A DNA stretch of 64,000 nt from Deinococcus malanensis (GTDB taxonomy: Bacteria > Deinococcota > Deinococci > Deinococcales > Deinococcaceae), in NCBI RefSeq assembly GCF_014647655.1, contig NZ_BMPP01000004.1:62001-126000 (forward strand). The letters run 5' to 3'. Positions within the stretch are counted from its first letter, which is position 1. The number at the start of each line of letters is the position of its first letter. The translations under genes and the position numbers were made by a program. Positions 32,849 through 44,620 of this stretch are shown here, in pieces. The notes under the pieces are model-generated. The model was not told the DNA's origin. It did not search any database and saw only the letters and a list, made by a program, of their open reading frames with translations.

Positions 32849-32995
32849 ATGCAACCCTATATTGAACTTGCCCAGCAACGGGCCCAGGCCCTTCGCCAGG
32901 AAGCCGACCAGCTTCGCCTTATTCAGGAAGCCCGACCCGCCAAACGCCGGAAGAGCCGGATCCCCGCCCTCCTCGGCCGCCTGCGCCTCGCATGA
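32849..32995 (+). CDS. Small basic helical protein (48 aa)
   Basis: Unrecognised by name. Start MQPYIELAQQRAQALRQEAD with AGGA 8 nt upstream; a longer in-frame N-terminus lacks RBS. One amphipathic helix is followed by a basic tail (RPAKRRKSRIPALLGRLRLA). Similar short helical proteins are annotated as hypothetical in many high-GC bacteria. A hairpin follows at once, so it seems to be a unit of its own. Confidence 0.55.
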   Translation: MQPYIELAQQRAQALRQEADQLRLIQEARPAKRRKSRIPALLGRLRLA

Positions 32996-33016
32996 CGCTT
33001 CAGGTCACTTCCATTC

Positions 33017-33044
33017 GCCGCCCACTTCGAATGAAGTGGGCGGC
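33017..33044. terminator. Bidirectional hairpin between the small gene and uvrC
   Basis: 12-bp perfect stem GCCGCCCACTTC / GAAGTGGGCGGC with loop GAAT, lying between the ends of convergent genes. There is no marked T tract on either side. Confidence 0.65.
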
Positions 33045-33058
33045 TCCACGTGGGCTCC

Positions 33059-34912
33059 TCAGCGGGTAATGGGCGTCTGGTTGGCGGCCCGCTGCGCCAG
33101 AAAGGTCTTAACGCTCTGCGCCGCGCGTGTGGTCATGCCCGGGACCGCCGCAATCTGCTCGACCGGCGCAGCCGCCAGGTCCTCCAGGCTGGTGAAGTGC
33201 TCCAGCAGGGCGTCCTTGCGTTTCTGTCCGATTCCCGGCAGGTCGTCGAACACACTCCGGAGCATGTCCTGACCACGCAGTTTGCGGTGGTAGGTCACCG
33301 CGTAGTTGTGCACCTCATCACGCACGCCGATCAGCATGCGCAGCGCCGGATGGGTCTGGGGCAGCAGCAGTTCCCGGTCAACCCCAATTTCGGTCCCGGT
33401 TTCCAGCCACCACTGCGCGCCGTAACGCCCCGGCAGGATCAGACGTTCCTCGCGCTTGGCCAGCCCCACCACCGGCACCTGAAGTCCAGCCTCACGCAGG
33501 GCGTCCAGAGCGGCGTTTACCTGCCCGCGGCCGCCGTCGATCAGAATCAGGTCTGGCAGGGGCAGCTTGTCTGCCAGACTTCCGGTAAAACGCCGGCTGA
33601 TGGTCTGTTTCATGCTGGTGTAGTCGTCCGGATGGTCCAGGCCCCGCACCTTGAAGCGCCGGTGCTCGCCGCGTCGTGCCCGCCCGCCTTCAAAGACCAC
33701 CATCCCCGACACGATGTTGGTGCCGAACAGGTTGCTGTTGTCGTACCCCTCGATCCGCCAGGGACGATCAGGCAGTGCCAGAGCCTCACGCAGGGCGTCG
33801 AGGCCGGGGTGGTCACCGCGACGTTCCAGCAGTGCCAGTTCGGATTCCAGCCCGGTGCTGGCGTTGCGCTGCGCCATTTCCACCAGATCCACCTTGTCAC
33901 CGCGCTTGGGGGTGCGCATCTCGATCCTGCGTCCGGCCTTCTCCGAGAGAAAGGCGCTCCAGATCGGTGCATCGTCGAAATCGGCCGGCAGCAGGATCAG
34001 TGGTGGAACATGCGTGGCCTGCGTGTAGTAGTCCTGTACGAAGGCCTCGACGATTTCGCCCAGCGGGCTGTCCTCAGTGCCGGTCAGAAAGCGCTTGTCG
34101 CGCCCCACGACCCGCCCGCCCCGCATCCGGAACAGCTGAACCATGGCGTATTCGCCGGCTTGCGCCGCTCCCAGAAAATCAAGGTCCGTCTCGTCACTCA
34201 CAAAGGCGTGCTGCTCGGTCCCAAACAGCTTCTCTACGGCTTGCACGCGGTCACGCAACCGCCCCGCCTGTTCGAAATCCTGGGCCAGTGCCGCCGCCTT
34301 CATGTCCTCCCTGAGCCTGGCAATCACCGGTGCCGCCCGGCCTTCCAGCAGGCTCTTGACGTCTTCGACCACCCGGCGATAGTCGTCCACTGCGGGGGCG
34401 TCGATACAGGGTCCCAGGCAGCGGCCCATGTGGTAGTTCAGGCAAGGCCGGGCTTTTTTCTGCAGAGGCAGCCCGGAGTTCTTGCGTAGCGGGAACATGG
34501 TGTCAATCAGGTGCTTGACGCGCCGCACTGCCGAAGAATCCGGGTAGGGGCCGTAGTAGCTGCCGCCATCCTTGAGAACACGCCTGGTCACCACCAGCAT
34601 CGGATAGGTTTCGCTGGTGAGTTTCAGAAACGGGTAGTGCTTGTCGTCCTTCAGCGTGACGTTGTAATGCGGCCGATGCTGCTTGATGAGGTTGGCTTCC
34701 AGGACCAGAGCCTCGACTTCGTTTCGGGCGGTGATGAACTCCAGCGAGTCGGCCAGTTTTGTGAACTTGCCGCTCTTGCCGCCGGCCTTGAAGTGCTGAC
34801 CGACCCGTGAGCGCAGGTTGTTGGCCTTCCCGATATAGATCGGCGTCCCTCCTTTGCGGAAGATGTACACGCCAGGTGTGGTGGGCAGCACGGGGAGGTC
34901 ATCAAAGTGCAT
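33059..34912 (-). CDS. uvrC: Excinuclease ABC subunit C
   Basis: Makes both incisions in nucleotide excision repair with UvrA and UvrB. N-terminal GIY-YIG nuclease ([20 protein letters not shown]), Cys-rich patch [13 protein letters not shown], UvrBC motif around [20 protein letters not shown], RNase-H-like second nuclease ([26 protein letters not shown]) and C-terminal HhH ([16 protein letters not shown]). ATG 34912 is chosen: the ATG 12 nt upstream lies inside TATGCT, which is 7 nt from 34912. It is 617 aa, normal. Confidence 0.97.
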   Translation of the reverse strand: MHFDDLPVLPTTPGVYIFRKGGTPIYIGKANNLRSRVGQHFKAGGKSGKFTKLADSLEFITARNEVEALVLEANLIKQHRPHYNVTLKDDKHYPFLKLTSETYPMLVVTRRVLKDGGSYYGPYPDSSAVRRVKHLIDTMFPLRKNSGLPLQKKARPCLNYHMGRCLGPCIDAPAVDDYRRVVEDVKSLLEGRAAPVIARLREDMKAAALAQDFEQAGRLRDRVQAVEKLFGTEQHAFVSDETDLDFLGAAQAGEYAMVQLFRMRGGRVVGRDKRFLTGTEDSPLGEIVEAFVQDYYTQATHVPPLILLPADFDDAPIWSAFLSEKAGRRIEMRTPKRGDKVDLVEMAQRNASTGLESELALLERRGDHPGLDALREALALPDRPWRIEGYDNSNLFGTNIVSGMVVFEGGRARRGEHRRFKVRGLDHPDDYTSMKQTISRRFTGSLADKLPLPDLILIDGGRGQVNAALDALREAGLQVPVVGLAKREERLILPGRYGAQWWLETGTEIGVDRELLLPQTHPALRMLIGVRDEVHNYAVTYHRKLRGQDMLRSVFDDLPGIGQKRKDALLEHFTSLEDLAAAPVEQIAAVPGMTTRAAQSVKTFLAQRAANQTPITR

Positions 34913-35216
34913 TCCGGACAGCATAGGGGAGAGGGCTGCAAATGACGGGAAGCCGGCCTACGAACGGGTTGCAGCTGGAGCCTTTGTCCTTGGTAGAACC
35001 TTCCACGACAGGCCTTTTCGCGTACGGGTGCGATTACGGACGCTCAGGCCTTCGGCTGCTGTGATCTGGGAAGTCCCAAGCCTGGCACGGCTGTGACGGG
35101 TACACGACGGGCCGAGGCACATTCAGGAGTTGAACAAGAAGATGATTGCTCTGGACGCGAGTAAAACGTCAGTTATGCCAATGTTTTCCTACGATAGGGT
35201 GGCCACATAGTCCTCC

Positions 35217-35263
35217 GGGAACCGAAATTTCACAATCCGCATGTATCGTGAATACTTTCACTT
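35217..35263 (-). repeat. Intergenic element, copy C
   Basis: On the minus strand: AAGTGAA-AGTA-TTCAC, 14 nt beginning GATA and ending GGATT, then GTGAA and tail ATTTCGGTTCC. It begins 39 nt after the aspS stop. Its first 20 nt are the same as in copy D. Confidence 0.8.
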
Positions 35264-35276
35264 GCGCAATGTACAA

Positions 35277-35296
35277 GGAGAGGGTTATGCCCCTCC
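35277..35296 (-). terminator. Imperfect hairpin after aspS
   Basis: GGAG-A-GGG pairs with CCC-CTCC around TTATG with one bulged A. Only TTGTAC follows on the minus strand, so terminator strength is doubtful. Confidence 0.4.
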
Positions 35297-35301
35297 CTTC
35301 C

Positions 35302-37037
35302 TTATGATCCAGCAGGGGAGAGCACGCCCACCCCAAGCTCAGCCAGTTGAGTATCATCAACTGTTGAAGGCGCCTCAGCCATGAGGTCGGTGCCACGGTT
35401 GTTCTTGGGAAATGCAATCACTTCGCGGATGCTGCTCGCGCCGCTCATGACCATAATCAGGCGGTCAAAGCCCCAGGCAATTCCGCCATGTGGAGGCGTT
35501 CCGTACTCCAGGGCGTCCATAAAGAACCCGAACTTCTCGCGGGCCTGCGCCTCGGTAAAGCCGATAGCTTCGAACATCTTGGTCTGAATGGCAGGATCGT
35601 GAATCCGGACGCTTCCACCACCGACTTCGAAACCATTGAGAACCAGATCATAGGCCTGTGCCCGGATCTCGCCTTGGCGCGGGGTCCCGAACAAGGCGGC
35701 GTCCTCCGGGTGCGGAGCGGTAAAGGGGTGGTGCATGTAGGTCCAGCTTCCGCTGTCCTCGTCGAATTCGAGCTGTGGAAAGTCGGTCACCCACGAAACG
35801 TGAAAGCGTGGGCCAGTGCCGGCTAGGTCAAACAGGTCCCGCAGTGCCAGGCGCACAGCACCCAGAGCCGTTACGGCCTTTTTCCATTCGCCGGCGGCAA
35901 ACAGCAGGGTTCCGCCGTTGTGCACCCCGCTGCGCCCGATCAGCTCAGCCGCCACGCTGCCGACAAATTTGCTGATTCCGCCAGTAAAGCCGTCGCCGTC
36001 GCGCTTGAGCCAGGCAAGACCGCCGGCCCCGTTTTGCCTGGCGACCCGTTCCAGTTCGTCGATCTGCTTGCGGGTCAGTTCAGGAGCCGCGAGGACCTTG
36101 ACACACCCGGCTGCCGCAAAGGCCTTGAATTCGCCTCCCTGAAACAGGTCCGTCACGTCCGTGAAAGCCGATTCGAACCGGAGGTCGGGTTTGTCCGAAC
36201 CGTAGCTGTCCATCGCCTCAAAGTAACTGAGACGCGGAAACGGACGGGGGAGATCGACGTCCAGCGTGGACTTGAACACATGGGCCATCAGCTCTTCCTG
36301 AATCTCCAGCACGTCGTCCTGCTCGACAAAGCTCATTTCCATGTCGAGCTGGGTGAAGTCCGGCTGACGGTCGGCACGCAGATCCTCATCGCGGAAGCAG
36401 CGGGCAAACTGGTAATAGCGGTCATAACCGGCGATCATCAGCAGTTGCTTGAACAGCTGCGGCGACTGAGGCAGGGCGTAGAACTCGCCGGGGTTCAGGC
36501 GGCTGGGCACCAGGAAGTCGCGTGCACCCTCCGGTGTGGACTTGGTCAACATCGGGGTTTCGACCTGCACAAAGCAGTTGGAGTCCAGGAACGCCGTGAT
36601 GGCCGCCATGGCCCGGGAGCGCAGCAGCAGATGCCGCTGCATCTCAGGCCGTCGCAGGTCAAGGTAGCGGTATTTGAGGCGGATGTCCTCTGCCACGCTT
36701 TCGCCCTTATCGAGCTCAAAGGGAGGCGTCTTGGCCGTGTTTAGTACCTTTACCTGCGAGGCGATGACCTCGTAGTCCGCCGCGCCCCCCTTGCGCTGGT
36801 TCTCCGGGCGTGCCCGGTAGCGCCCCTCGACCTCGGTCACGTACTCGGCGCGCAGCTGGTCGGCCTGAGCAAAAGCCGGAGAGTCCGGCTCGACCTGCAC
36901 CTGCACCACTCCGCTGCGGTCACGCAGTTCCAGAAAGATCAGGCCGCCCAGGTCGCGGCGACGGTTGACCCATCCCTGCAAGGTCACGGTCTGGTCAAGG
37001 TGGGAGGTGCCGAGCTGTCCGATAAGGGCGGTGCGTT

Positions 37038-37041
<4 letters not shown>
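35302..37041 (-). CDS. aspS: Aspartyl-tRNA synthetase, bacterial type
   Basis: Class II synthetase for tRNA-Asp. N-terminal OB fold ([20 protein letters not shown]), motif 2 [20 protein letters not shown], a GAD insertion domain (about residues 285-400) that marks the long bacterial type, and motif 3 [11 protein letters not shown]. At 579 aa it is full length. Deinococcus is known to carry this discriminating enzyme next to a second, archaeal-type one; only this one is in view. Its start overlaps the hisS stop by 4 nt (ATGA), so the two are translationally coupled. Confidence 0.97.
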
Positions 37042-38375
<1,334 letters not shown>

Positions 38376-38488
38376 AACAGAGGAAGTGTAGCGCCCGCTG
38401 CCATATCCTGCCCACGGCGCCGCAGAATCCGGACAGGGAAGCGGGCCGCCCCCAATCTCGGGAGGCGACCCTTGTAGTACGGAAAGAC

Positions 38489-38857
38489 TTACTGGCGGAC
38501 GCTGTAGGGCAGCCCGGTGGACTGCCGGCCTCCAACCTCGACGAACAGCCAGGAGCCGCCCACCGGCGCGTCAGCGGGAATGGTCAGCACGATCTCGGTA
38601 TCGGACCAGGAACGGACCGCTGCAGCGGGGAATACGAAGCCGCCCTCGCCACGCTCATTGGCCCCCAGGCGGACGCGGCTGGTTGCCGGCCCCCCCAGGT
38701 AACGGCCCTGGATGGTCAGGGTTCCGCCGCGGGCAGCAGGTTCAGACAGCTTGATCAGCATGGGGGTCACCGTCACCTGCCGGGACACCTGAGCGGTCGG
38801 GGAGCAGGACGCAAGAACACCAGCACACAGTAAAGAAGCAACAAAGAAATGACGCAT
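38489..38857 (-). CDS. Lipoprotein with IPT/TIG-like domain (122 aa)
   Basis: A lipobox is visible in LCAGVLASC, giving a predicted lipid-modified Cys at residue 18. The mature part is an Ig-like fold of the IPT/TIG kind: [34 protein letters not shown] and [10 protein letters not shown]. Likely anchored to the outer face of a membrane; function unknown. GGAGG precedes the ATG. It is divergent from the lipid kinase gene. An lnt gene nearby would complete acylation of such proteins, but this closeness may be chance. Confidence 0.75.
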   Translation of the reverse strand: MRHFFVASLLCAGVLASCSPTAQVSRQVTVTPMLIKLSEPAARGGTLTIQGRYLGGPATSRVRLGANERGEGGFVFPAAAVRSWSDTEIVLTIPADAPVGGSWLFVEVGGRQSTGLPYSVRQ

Positions 38858-38884
38858 AGCAACAGCCTCCGTGAACGCAGTCTA

Positions 38885-39886
38885 ATGACCCGTGCGATGA
38901 CCGGTCAAACACCACCCCCCAGCGAAACACCTGAAATGCCGGATACGTCCGTCACTGAGACCGATCCCCTGACCGGCCGGCGCATCCTCGTCATCCACAA
39001 CCCCCGCAGTGGTCAGGGCGACAGCCCGCTACCGCTGTTCCTGGACCTGTTGCGGACTGCCGGTGCCGACGTGACCGAGCGTGAACTGGTACCCGACAGC
39101 AAGATGACCGATTATGTTCAGGACGTCGAAACCTACGACGCCGTGGTGGCTGCCGGCGGAGACGGAACCGTGAGCAGCCTAGCCTACGCTACCCGGTATA
39201 AGAACATTCCTTTGCTGGCATACCCCGCAGGCACCGCCAACCTGATTGCCCAGAACCTGGACCTGCCCAAAACCCCGGAAGAACTTGTGCAGGTCATGCG
39301 GGACGGCCACGCGGTGCGGCTGGACCTGGGTGAAATCGAGGTCAAGGGCGAAAGCCGTGGGTTTGCCATGCTGGCTGGAGCCGGCGCAGACGCCGCCATG
39401 ATCCGCGACAGTGAGGAACTCAAGGAAAAATACGGGGAAATGGCCTACGTGCTGAGCGCCATGAAACAGCTCAACCCGAAGAAGACAACTTTCAAACTGA
39501 TCGTGGACGGCGAGCCGCGCTCGTTCGAAGGCATCGGCGTGATGGTGGCGAACCTTGGCATGGCCAATTACCGGCTGCCGATCACCAGTGACATCAGTCC
39601 GTCCGACGGACGCTTCACGGTGATCCTGCTCAAGGCCGGGAACATTTTCCGGCTGGTGCCCAACATCATCGACTCGGTGCGCGCCAAATTTAATCTGGGC
39701 GATCCCATGTTCAGTGGCAACCTGGAAACCTTTGAAGCCCGGCAGGTTCAGGTGGACGCCGACGAACCGTTTCCGCTGCAGTTTGATGGTGAGCTTCACG
39801 TGGAAACCACGCCGTTCGTCGCGCGGATCATGCCTGGCGCGGTGCAGTTCCTGACCCCGGTGCGGCGGACCGAGCTCGACACCTGA
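38885..39886 (+). CDS. Diacylglycerol kinase catalytic domain protein (YegS/DgkB type)
   Basis: Lipid kinase fold: [15 protein letters not shown] near the N-terminus, the nucleotide motif [16 protein letters not shown] (GGDGT) and the [17 protein letters not shown] segment; DGELH and the acidic cluster [14 protein letters not shown] follow near the end. Phosphorylates diacylglycerol or a related lipid. The start is uncertain: 38885 (MTRAMTG) or 38897; a still earlier ATG at 38849 would overlap the divergent lipoprotein gene. The first 30 residues are Pro/Thr-rich and unlike the family. Confidence 0.88.
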   Translation: MTRAMTGQTPPPSETPEMPDTSVTETDPLTGRRILVIHNPRSGQGDSPLPLFLDLLRTAGADVTERELVPDSKMTDYVQDVETYDAVVAAGGDGTVSSLAYATRYKNIPLLAYPAGTANLIAQNLDLPKTPEELVQVMRDGHAVRLDLGEIEVKGESRGFAMLAGAGADAAMIRDSEELKEKYGEMAYVLSAMKQLNPKKTTFKLIVDGEPRSFEGIGVMVANLGMANYRLPITSDISPSDGRFTVILLKAGNIFRLVPNIIDSVRAKFNLGDPMFSGNLETFEARQVQVDADEPFPLQFDGELHVETTPFVARIMPGAVQFLTPVRRTELDT

Positions 39887-39927
39887 GCAATGGTCGTTGC
39901 CGATAATGTTTTTTCGCCGAGCTCACA

Positions 39928-39949
39928 GGAGGCCCAGGAAGGGGCCTCC
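39928..39949. terminator. Hairpin after the lipid kinase gene
   Basis: GGAGGCCC pairs with GGGCCTCC around AGGAAG. It lies 40 nt past the stop; no T tract follows on the plus strand. Confidence 0.45.
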
Positions 39950-40032
39950 AAAAAGTTTCGAGGGGTACAGGGGGGTCAAATACAGGCAGGTAAAGCTTGA
40001 GCCAGGATTCTCTTCTGTGGCTCTCTGTCCGT

Positions 40033-40060
40033 TCCGTTGATAATGCATGTTATCATCGGA
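40033..40060. promoter_or_regulatory. dif-like recombinase binding site at the recombinase start
   Basis: Arms of 11 bp, TCCGTTGATAA and TTATCATCGGA, flank a 6-nt centre TGCATG. The arms match in 10 of 11 positions when one is inverted, and the inner TAA-N6-TTA is shared with classical dif sites. The right arm holds a -10-like TATCAT and the GGA of the Shine-Dalgarno, and ends 4 nt before the ATG. A recombinase bound here would block its own expression. Confidence 0.55.
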
Positions 40061-40064
40061 GCAC

Positions 40065-41036
40065 ATGTCAACCGATCTGGTTCCTTTTACCGCCGACCGG
40101 CTGGGTCAGGCCCGGACCTTCAGCGGCCTGAGCGATGAAGTGCTGAAGGTCCGGGCGGTGACGGCCGCCCGTGACAAGGACTTTACCGAGTTGTGGCCGC
40201 TGACCCTGGCGTACCTGACTACCGACACCAGCGGCGGCGTTGCCCTGAGCCCGCATACGCTCCGCGCCTACCGCAAAGGTATAGAGGTGCTGCTGACGCA
40301 CGCCCGTGAGCACGCCTGGAATCTGTTGCACCCGGGCCGGCGCGACCCGGGGCTGTACGTGGCCGCCCTGAGCAGTTCCGGCCTGAAACCCGCCACGGTG
40401 ATGGCCAGAGTGGCGGCGGCGGCGGCGCTGTACCGGGCCCTGAGATGGGCAGGCGCCACGGACGCGGACCCGTTTGCCGATGTGAAACGGCCCAAGGACC
40501 GCACGCGGGGCATTGTCAAAAATCCGCCCTACCGGGCCGAATTCGTGCAGGCCATGCTGGAGCACGCCGACATTCAGGAACGGGTACTGCTGCTGCTGAT
40601 GGCCCATGCGGGCCTGCGGATCGCGGAAGCTCTGGCGGTGGAATGGAACCATATGGACCTGCCGCGCCGCCGGCTGCTGGTGGCGCACGGCAAGGGCGAC
40701 AAGGCCCGGCGCGTGCCCATGAGCGGCATGCTCCGCGAGGCACTTGAGGCCCTGCAGAACGATACCGGTGCCACACCTTCCGGGAGGGTGCTTGCTTTCC
40801 GGGCATATTCCACCGCCTATGACCGGCTGCAGAAGCTGGCGCTGAAGACTGGTCGGGAACACGAATTCCGCGGCTTCCACGCTGGCCGCAAATATGCCGG
40901 CACTCAGCTGTACGCGGCCACCAAGGACTTTACCCGGGTCGCTGGTTTTCTTGGCCATGAGCAGGTGGACACCACCCGCCGGTACGTGGAAGTCCCCGAA
41001 GACGACCTGGACGATATCGTCGAGCACTTTCGCTGA
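40065..41036 (+). CDS. Tyrosine recombinase, XerC/D-like (323 aa)
   Basis: Site-specific recombinase. N-terminal SAM-like core-binding domain (about 40-135), then a catalytic domain with the full set: Arg185 (HAGLRIAEA), Lys210 (VAHGKGDKARRVP), His272-x2-Arg275 (FHAGRKYAG), His298 (FLGHEQVD) and nucleophile Tyr307 (TTRRYVEV). The length fits XerC/D. It is flanked by core genes, not by phage or transposon genes, so a housekeeping or plasmid/chromosome resolution role is plausible. ATG 40065 is preferred over an ATG 18 nt upstream for its RBS and the TATCAT box 8 nt before it. A dif-shaped site abuts it. Confidence 0.9.
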   Translation: MSTDLVPFTADRLGQARTFSGLSDEVLKVRAVTAARDKDFTELWPLTLAYLTTDTSGGVALSPHTLRAYRKGIEVLLTHAREHAWNLLHPGRRDPGLYVAALSSSGLKPATVMARVAAAAALYRALRWAGATDADPFADVKRPKDRTRGIVKNPPYRAEFVQAMLEHADIQERVLLLLMAHAGLRIAEALAVEWNHMDLPRRRLLVAHGKGDKARRVPMSGMLREALEALQNDTGATPSGRVLAFRAYSTAYDRLQKLALKTGREHEFRGFHAGRKYAGTQLYAATKDFTRVAGFLGHEQVDTTRRYVEVPEDDLDDIVEHFR

Positions 41037-41040
41037 GGCC

Positions 41041-42492
41041 TCACTGCATGCGTCGGCGTTCGCTCCGCTCGATCAGCACACCGAAAAGGACCATCAGCCC
41101 GGCCAGCACCAGGGCCGGCAGGTCGCCAAAACGCTGGTAGGTGGTCTGGCCTTCCAGCAGCCGGTACCGGGCATGAATGACACCCTCTCCCCTATCGAGT
41201 GTCCGGCGAGGACGACCCAGATCGTCGATGACGGCCGCAACGCCCTTATTGACGCTGCGCAGCACCCAGCGCCGGTTCTCGATGGCCCGCACGCGCCCCA
41301 TCATGAAGTGCTGCTGCACGCCCCAGCCGTCATACCAGCCGTCGTTGCTGGCATTGACCAGCACCTGGGCGCCCTTGTTGGAAAGCTGGCGTGCCACCCA
41401 GGGAAACACGCTGTCGTAGCAGACATAGGCGCCGTAACGCACGCCGCCCAGGGTCAGAACGCTGAGAGCCTGAGCGGCCGGCACGCTGACGAGGTAGAAG
41501 CCAATCTGCTGCTCAATGAGGTTCCACAGCGGCGCCACTTCCTGACGCAGCGGGTAGTACTCGCCGAAGGGCACGGGTCTGGCTTTGTCCGTGCTGCTCA
41601 GGACCTTCTTCCCGTCCCAGCTCAATACCCGGTTGGCCCGCTCGTCAACCTCGAAGGCCCAGGCGCCGTACAGACCTCCCGGAGGCGCCTGGCGCAACAT
41701 TTCCTCGCTCTGGATGGCACTTTCCGACCAGATCACCACCTCTCCAGGCTGCCGGGAGCGCGACAGACGAAGATACTCGGCAAACTGCGCCTCCGGAGAG
41801 AGCCGCCTGCTGGCCCGGGCAAAGGTGTCGATGGTGTTGCGCTGCAACAGGGCGCGTCCTTCCGGACCTTCAGCGGGGGTGCGTGTCACGCCGTAGGCCA
41901 GCGCCAGAACCCAGACCGCACTCATGGCCAGCAGCGGCACGCGGCGGTCCAGCCAGAAACTCACCAGTGCAGCGGCGGTGCCCGCCACGATTACACTGCC
42001 CAGCAAGACCCCACCGAGGTCGGCGACCTGGATCATGGGGGTCGGCAGCAGCGTGTAGCCCAGTGAAGGCCACGGAAAGGCCAGTGGGCCGAGAAAGCGC
42101 AGCCATTCCAGACCGACCCACACCCCGGCCAGTACCCACACGCGCGCCAGGGCGCCACGCACCAGCCGGCCAGCCAGCAGCGCAACGGCAGCCAGAAAGG
42201 CCCCTTCCAGGGCGTACAGCACCAGAGCCAGAGCCCCGGCCGGGGGAAAGCCAAACAATTTCCCCAGGAACGCGGTCAACCACCACAGGTGGACGGCGCT
42301 GTAGGCACTTCCGGCCCACCACATCCTGACGGCCATGGCCCGGGCGCCCAGGGGCTGAGCCACATACAACAGCAGCACTGCCAGCGGCAGCGGCGTGACG
42401 AAACTCCACTCCAGCGGCAGGTTGCACAGGGCCAGGACGGCGCCCAGAAGCACGCAGATCAGGGGGACGGGCAGGCGAGGCATCTGGGGCAT
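41041..42492 (-). CDS. lnt: Apolipoprotein N-acyltransferase
   Basis: Transfers the third acyl chain to lipoproteins at the inner membrane. About seven N-terminal hydrophobic helices up to residue 195 are followed by a nitrilase-like domain: catalytic Glu in VVIWSESAIQ, Lys in DKARPVPFGEYYPLRQE, and Cys in YGAYVCYDSVFPWVA, then VNASNDGWYDGWGVQQHF. At 483 aa it is close to the norm. ATG 42492 starts MPQMPRLPVPLICVLL. It is convergent with the recombinase gene, 4 nt apart. Confidence 0.93.
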   Translation of the reverse strand: MPQMPRLPVPLICVLLGAVLALCNLPLEWSFVTPLPLAVLLLYVAQPLGARAMAVRMWWAGSAYSAVHLWWLTAFLGKLFGFPPAGALALVLYALEGAFLAAVALLAGRLVRGALARVWVLAGVWVGLEWLRFLGPLAFPWPSLGYTLLPTPMIQVADLGGVLLGSVIVAGTAAALVSFWLDRRVPLLAMSAVWVLALAYGVTRTPAEGPEGRALLQRNTIDTFARASRRLSPEAQFAEYLRLSRSRQPGEVVIWSESAIQSEEMLRQAPPGGLYGAWAFEVDERANRVLSWDGKKVLSSTDKARPVPFGEYYPLRQEVAPLWNLIEQQIGFYLVSVPAAQALSVLTLGGVRYGAYVCYDSVFPWVARQLSNKGAQVLVNASNDGWYDGWGVQQHFMMGRVRAIENRRWVLRSVNKGVAAVIDDLGRPRRTLDRGEGVIHARYRLLEGQTTYQRFGDLPALVLAGLMVLFGVLIERSERRRMQ

Positions 42493-42547
42493 GATAGTCG
42501 TCTCTCTGGGGGGGTAACGCCCCAAAGCTGACAAATTGCTTTAGGAT

Positions 42548-43261
42548 GTGGGCACCTTGCGTCTGGCCTTTATCAGCGACCTTCATGGAAATATCCACGC
42601 GTTGACGTCGGTCAAACGCTTCCTCGCGGAGAACCCGGTCAATCAGGTCATCGTGGTGGGCGATATGGTCGGCTACGGCGCCAGCCCAGGCCCGGTCATC
42701 GACTTTGTCCGTCGGGAGGGCTGGTCGGTGGCTCTGGGCTCCAGCGACATGCGGGTGGCGATGGAACTCGGAGAGCGTTCCGACCGGCGCGGTGTGGCCG
42801 AGCAGGTTCTGACCTGGTCACGCACCATGCTGTCTCCGGATCAGATGGACTTCCTGCGTCGGTTGCCCCCCGGTGGCCGCCTGATGACCCCGGTGGGCCG
42901 GGTACGGTACTTTCACGGCAGCCCGCACGATCCCGAACGTCGGGTGGACCTGATGTCCAGCGAGCGAGACCTGGAAACGCTGGCCGAGGAACTGGGGGCG
43001 CGGGTGGTGGTCGTGGCGGGAACCCACGTTCCGTTTGTGCGCGTTGTTGGCGAGACCACGTTCGTCGATCCCGGCAGCGTGGGGCTGTCACTGAACCATG
43101 AGCCCGGCGCGGACGTGGCCATCGTGGATTGCGTGGGCCGCAAGCCGAAGGTCACCCTGCACAAGGTCACCTACGACTTTGCATCCAGTGCGTTTGACAT
43201 CATGGCCTGGAACCTGCCGCCGGTGATTGCCGACGTGATCCGAACTGGCCGGATGGCCTGA
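42548..43261 (+). CDS. Metallophosphoesterase, YfcE/MJ0936-like (237 aa)
   Basis: Calcineurin-like fold with the metal ligands in [12 protein letters not shown] (D-x-H), VVGDMVGYG (GD), and the later His residues in YFHGSPHDP and VVAGTHVPF, closing with [13 protein letters not shown]. Family members are phosphodiesterases with various substrates. The frame opens at GTG 42548, but TAGGAT lies directly before it, so the real start may be the TTG at 42557 ([12 protein letters not shown]) on a leaderless mRNA. Divergent from lnt. Confidence 0.88.
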   Translation: MGTLRLAFISDLHGNIHALTSVKRFLAENPVNQVIVVGDMVGYGASPGPVIDFVRREGWSVALGSSDMRVAMELGERSDRRGVAEQVLTWSRTMLSPDQMDFLRRLPPGGRLMTPVGRVRYFHGSPHDPERRVDLMSSERDLETLAEELGARVVVVAGTHVPFVRVVGETTFVDPGSVGLSLNHEPGADVAIVDCVGRKPKVTLHKVTYDFASSAFDIMAWNLPPVIADVIRTGRMA

Positions 43262-43289
43262 ACAGCTCAACGCAGTTTTAAACAGGAAT

Positions 43290-43317
43290 GAGGGGGCGGC
43301 GTGTGGTCCGCCCCCTC
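43290..43317. terminator. Hairpin between convergent phosphoesterase and aminotransferase genes
   Basis: 10-bp stem GAGGGGGCGG / CCGCCCCCTC (43290-43299 with 43308-43317). It is 28 nt past the plus-strand stop. No T tract. Confidence 0.6.
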
Positions 43318-43330
43318 GCAGCGGTGGGCC

Positions 43331-44476
43331 CTAAGCCAGCACGCCGTGGACTGCCTCGTCGAAGCGTCCGGCGAGACCACGTTCGCCCAGCAGGTCCTCC
43401 AGGGCCACCATCAGGGCGCGGTACGGAGCAGGGTGTGCACTTTCACCCATCAGCCCCAGACGCCAGATCACGCCAGCGGTCGGTCCCAGGCCGCCGGTCA
43501 CGCTGATCTCGCGGCGGCGCAGGGCCTGCCGGATTCCCGCATCGTCAAAGCCGTCCGGGAGGCGCAGGGCCAGCACGGTGGGCAGGCGATCCTTCGGGCG
43601 CTGAACGTAATGGCTGAAACCCAGCGGTGAGAGCGTCTGCGTGATGGCCTGCCCCAGCTGGGCCACCCGGCGCTGGCGCTGGACCAGGCCTTCTTCCAGC
43701 GCGGCGCGCAGGGCTGCGTGAAAGGCGAAGTGCAGGTTGACCGGCACAGTGTGGTGGTAGGTGTGGTCTACCCAGTAGTCGCGCAGGCCTTCGAGGTCGC
43801 AGTACCACAGCGGCGCTTTCGTCCGCCTTGCCGCGAAGCGGGCAAAGGCACGTTCACTGACGGCGATGGGCGCCAGCCCTGGAGGCGCCGACAGACATTT
43901 CTGGGCGCCGGTATACGCGTAATCCACGCCCCACTCGGCCATATGAAACGGCTCCATCCCCGCCGTGGTCACGGCATCGACGGTCAGCAGGGCGCCACTG
44001 CCGCGCACCAGTTCGGCAATCTTCGGAACAGGGTTGAGCACCCCGGTGCTGGTCTCCCCATGCACTACTGCCACCATATTCACGCCGTCGAGTTGCGCTG
44101 CCACATCCTCCGGGCAGATCGCTTCCCCCAGAGGCGCCGTCACCAGCCGGACGTGGGCGCCATAACGGGCGGCCATCTCGGCCATACGGCTGCCGAAGCT
44201 GCCGTTGGCGCACACCAGCACCTCGTCGCCCGCCTCGACCAGATTGGCAAAACCCGCCTCCATGCCGAGGCTGCCGGTTCCGGCCAGCAGAGCGGTAAAC
44301 GCCTCTGGCTCTGTGCCGTACATCACCCGGAGGTCAGCCTGAATTTCGCTGTTCAGGGCGAAGACCTCAGGGTCCATGTGACCCAGCATGGGGCGGATCA
44401 GGGCCTGCTGCGCGCGGGGGTGAATTGGTGTGGGGCCAGGAGTCAGGAGAATGTGCTCGGGGTGCGGCTCGAACAT
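43331..44476 (-). CDS. Class V aminotransferase, alanine-glyoxylate/serine-glyoxylate type (381 aa)
   Basis: PLP enzyme of the AGXT group: [17 protein letters not shown] at the N-terminus, the Gly-rich [28 protein letters not shown], Asp in [11 protein letters not shown] and the Schiff-base Lys in [15 protein letters not shown]. It moves the amino group of Ala or Ser to glyoxylate or the reverse, but homologues include phosphonate and purine-degrading enzymes; the substrate is not clear. TAGCAT lies 6 nt before the ATG. Divergent from the murein-peptide operon. Confidence 0.9.
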   Translation of the reverse strand: MFEPHPEHILLTPGPTPIHPRAQQALIRPMLGHMDPEVFALNSEIQADLRVMYGTEPEAFTALLAGTGSLGMEAGFANLVEAGDEVLVCANGSFGSRMAEMAARYGAHVRLVTAPLGEAICPEDVAAQLDGVNMVAVVHGETSTGVLNPVPKIAELVRGSGALLTVDAVTTAGMEPFHMAEWGVDYAYTGAQKCLSAPPGLAPIAVSERAFARFAARRTKAPLWYCDLEGLRDYWVDHTYHHTVPVNLHFAFHAALRAALEEGLVQRQRRVAQLGQAITQTLSPLGFSHYVQRPKDRLPTVLALRLPDGFDDAGIRQALRRREISVTGGLGPTAGVIWRLGLMGESAHPAPYRALMVALEDLLGERGLAGRFDEAVHGVLA

Positions 44477-44620
44477 GAACCCATGCTAGGGGCCCGGGGC
44501 CAATCTGGCAATTTTATTGCTAGACATTCACGAATTTTCCGAAGTGAAGCAATCCTGTTGCGCAGAGAGTGCAGATTACGGCGGCTTTATAAACAGGGGC
44601 CGGACGGTAGTATGTCGCGC

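Larger units (their letters stand above)
34913..35301. other. Gene-free stretch between aspS and uvrC
   Basis: About 390 nt. It holds an imperfect hairpin after aspS (35277-35296), element copy C (35217-35263) and, next to uvrC, the leaderless -10 box. The 250 nt between copy C and the uvrC promoter show no RBS-backed frame and no recognised RNA. Confidence 0.5.

Noticed and set aside
35173..35190. Radiation/desiccation response motif upstream of uvrC
   Set aside because: TTATGCC is present but the second half of the palindrome (GACATAA-like) is missing, so it does not qualify.
43718..44620. Upstream in-frame extension of the HAD gene by 300 codons
   Set aside because: It runs antisense through the class V aminotransferase gene; the HAD domain starts after ATG 44621, which has a leaderless -10 box.
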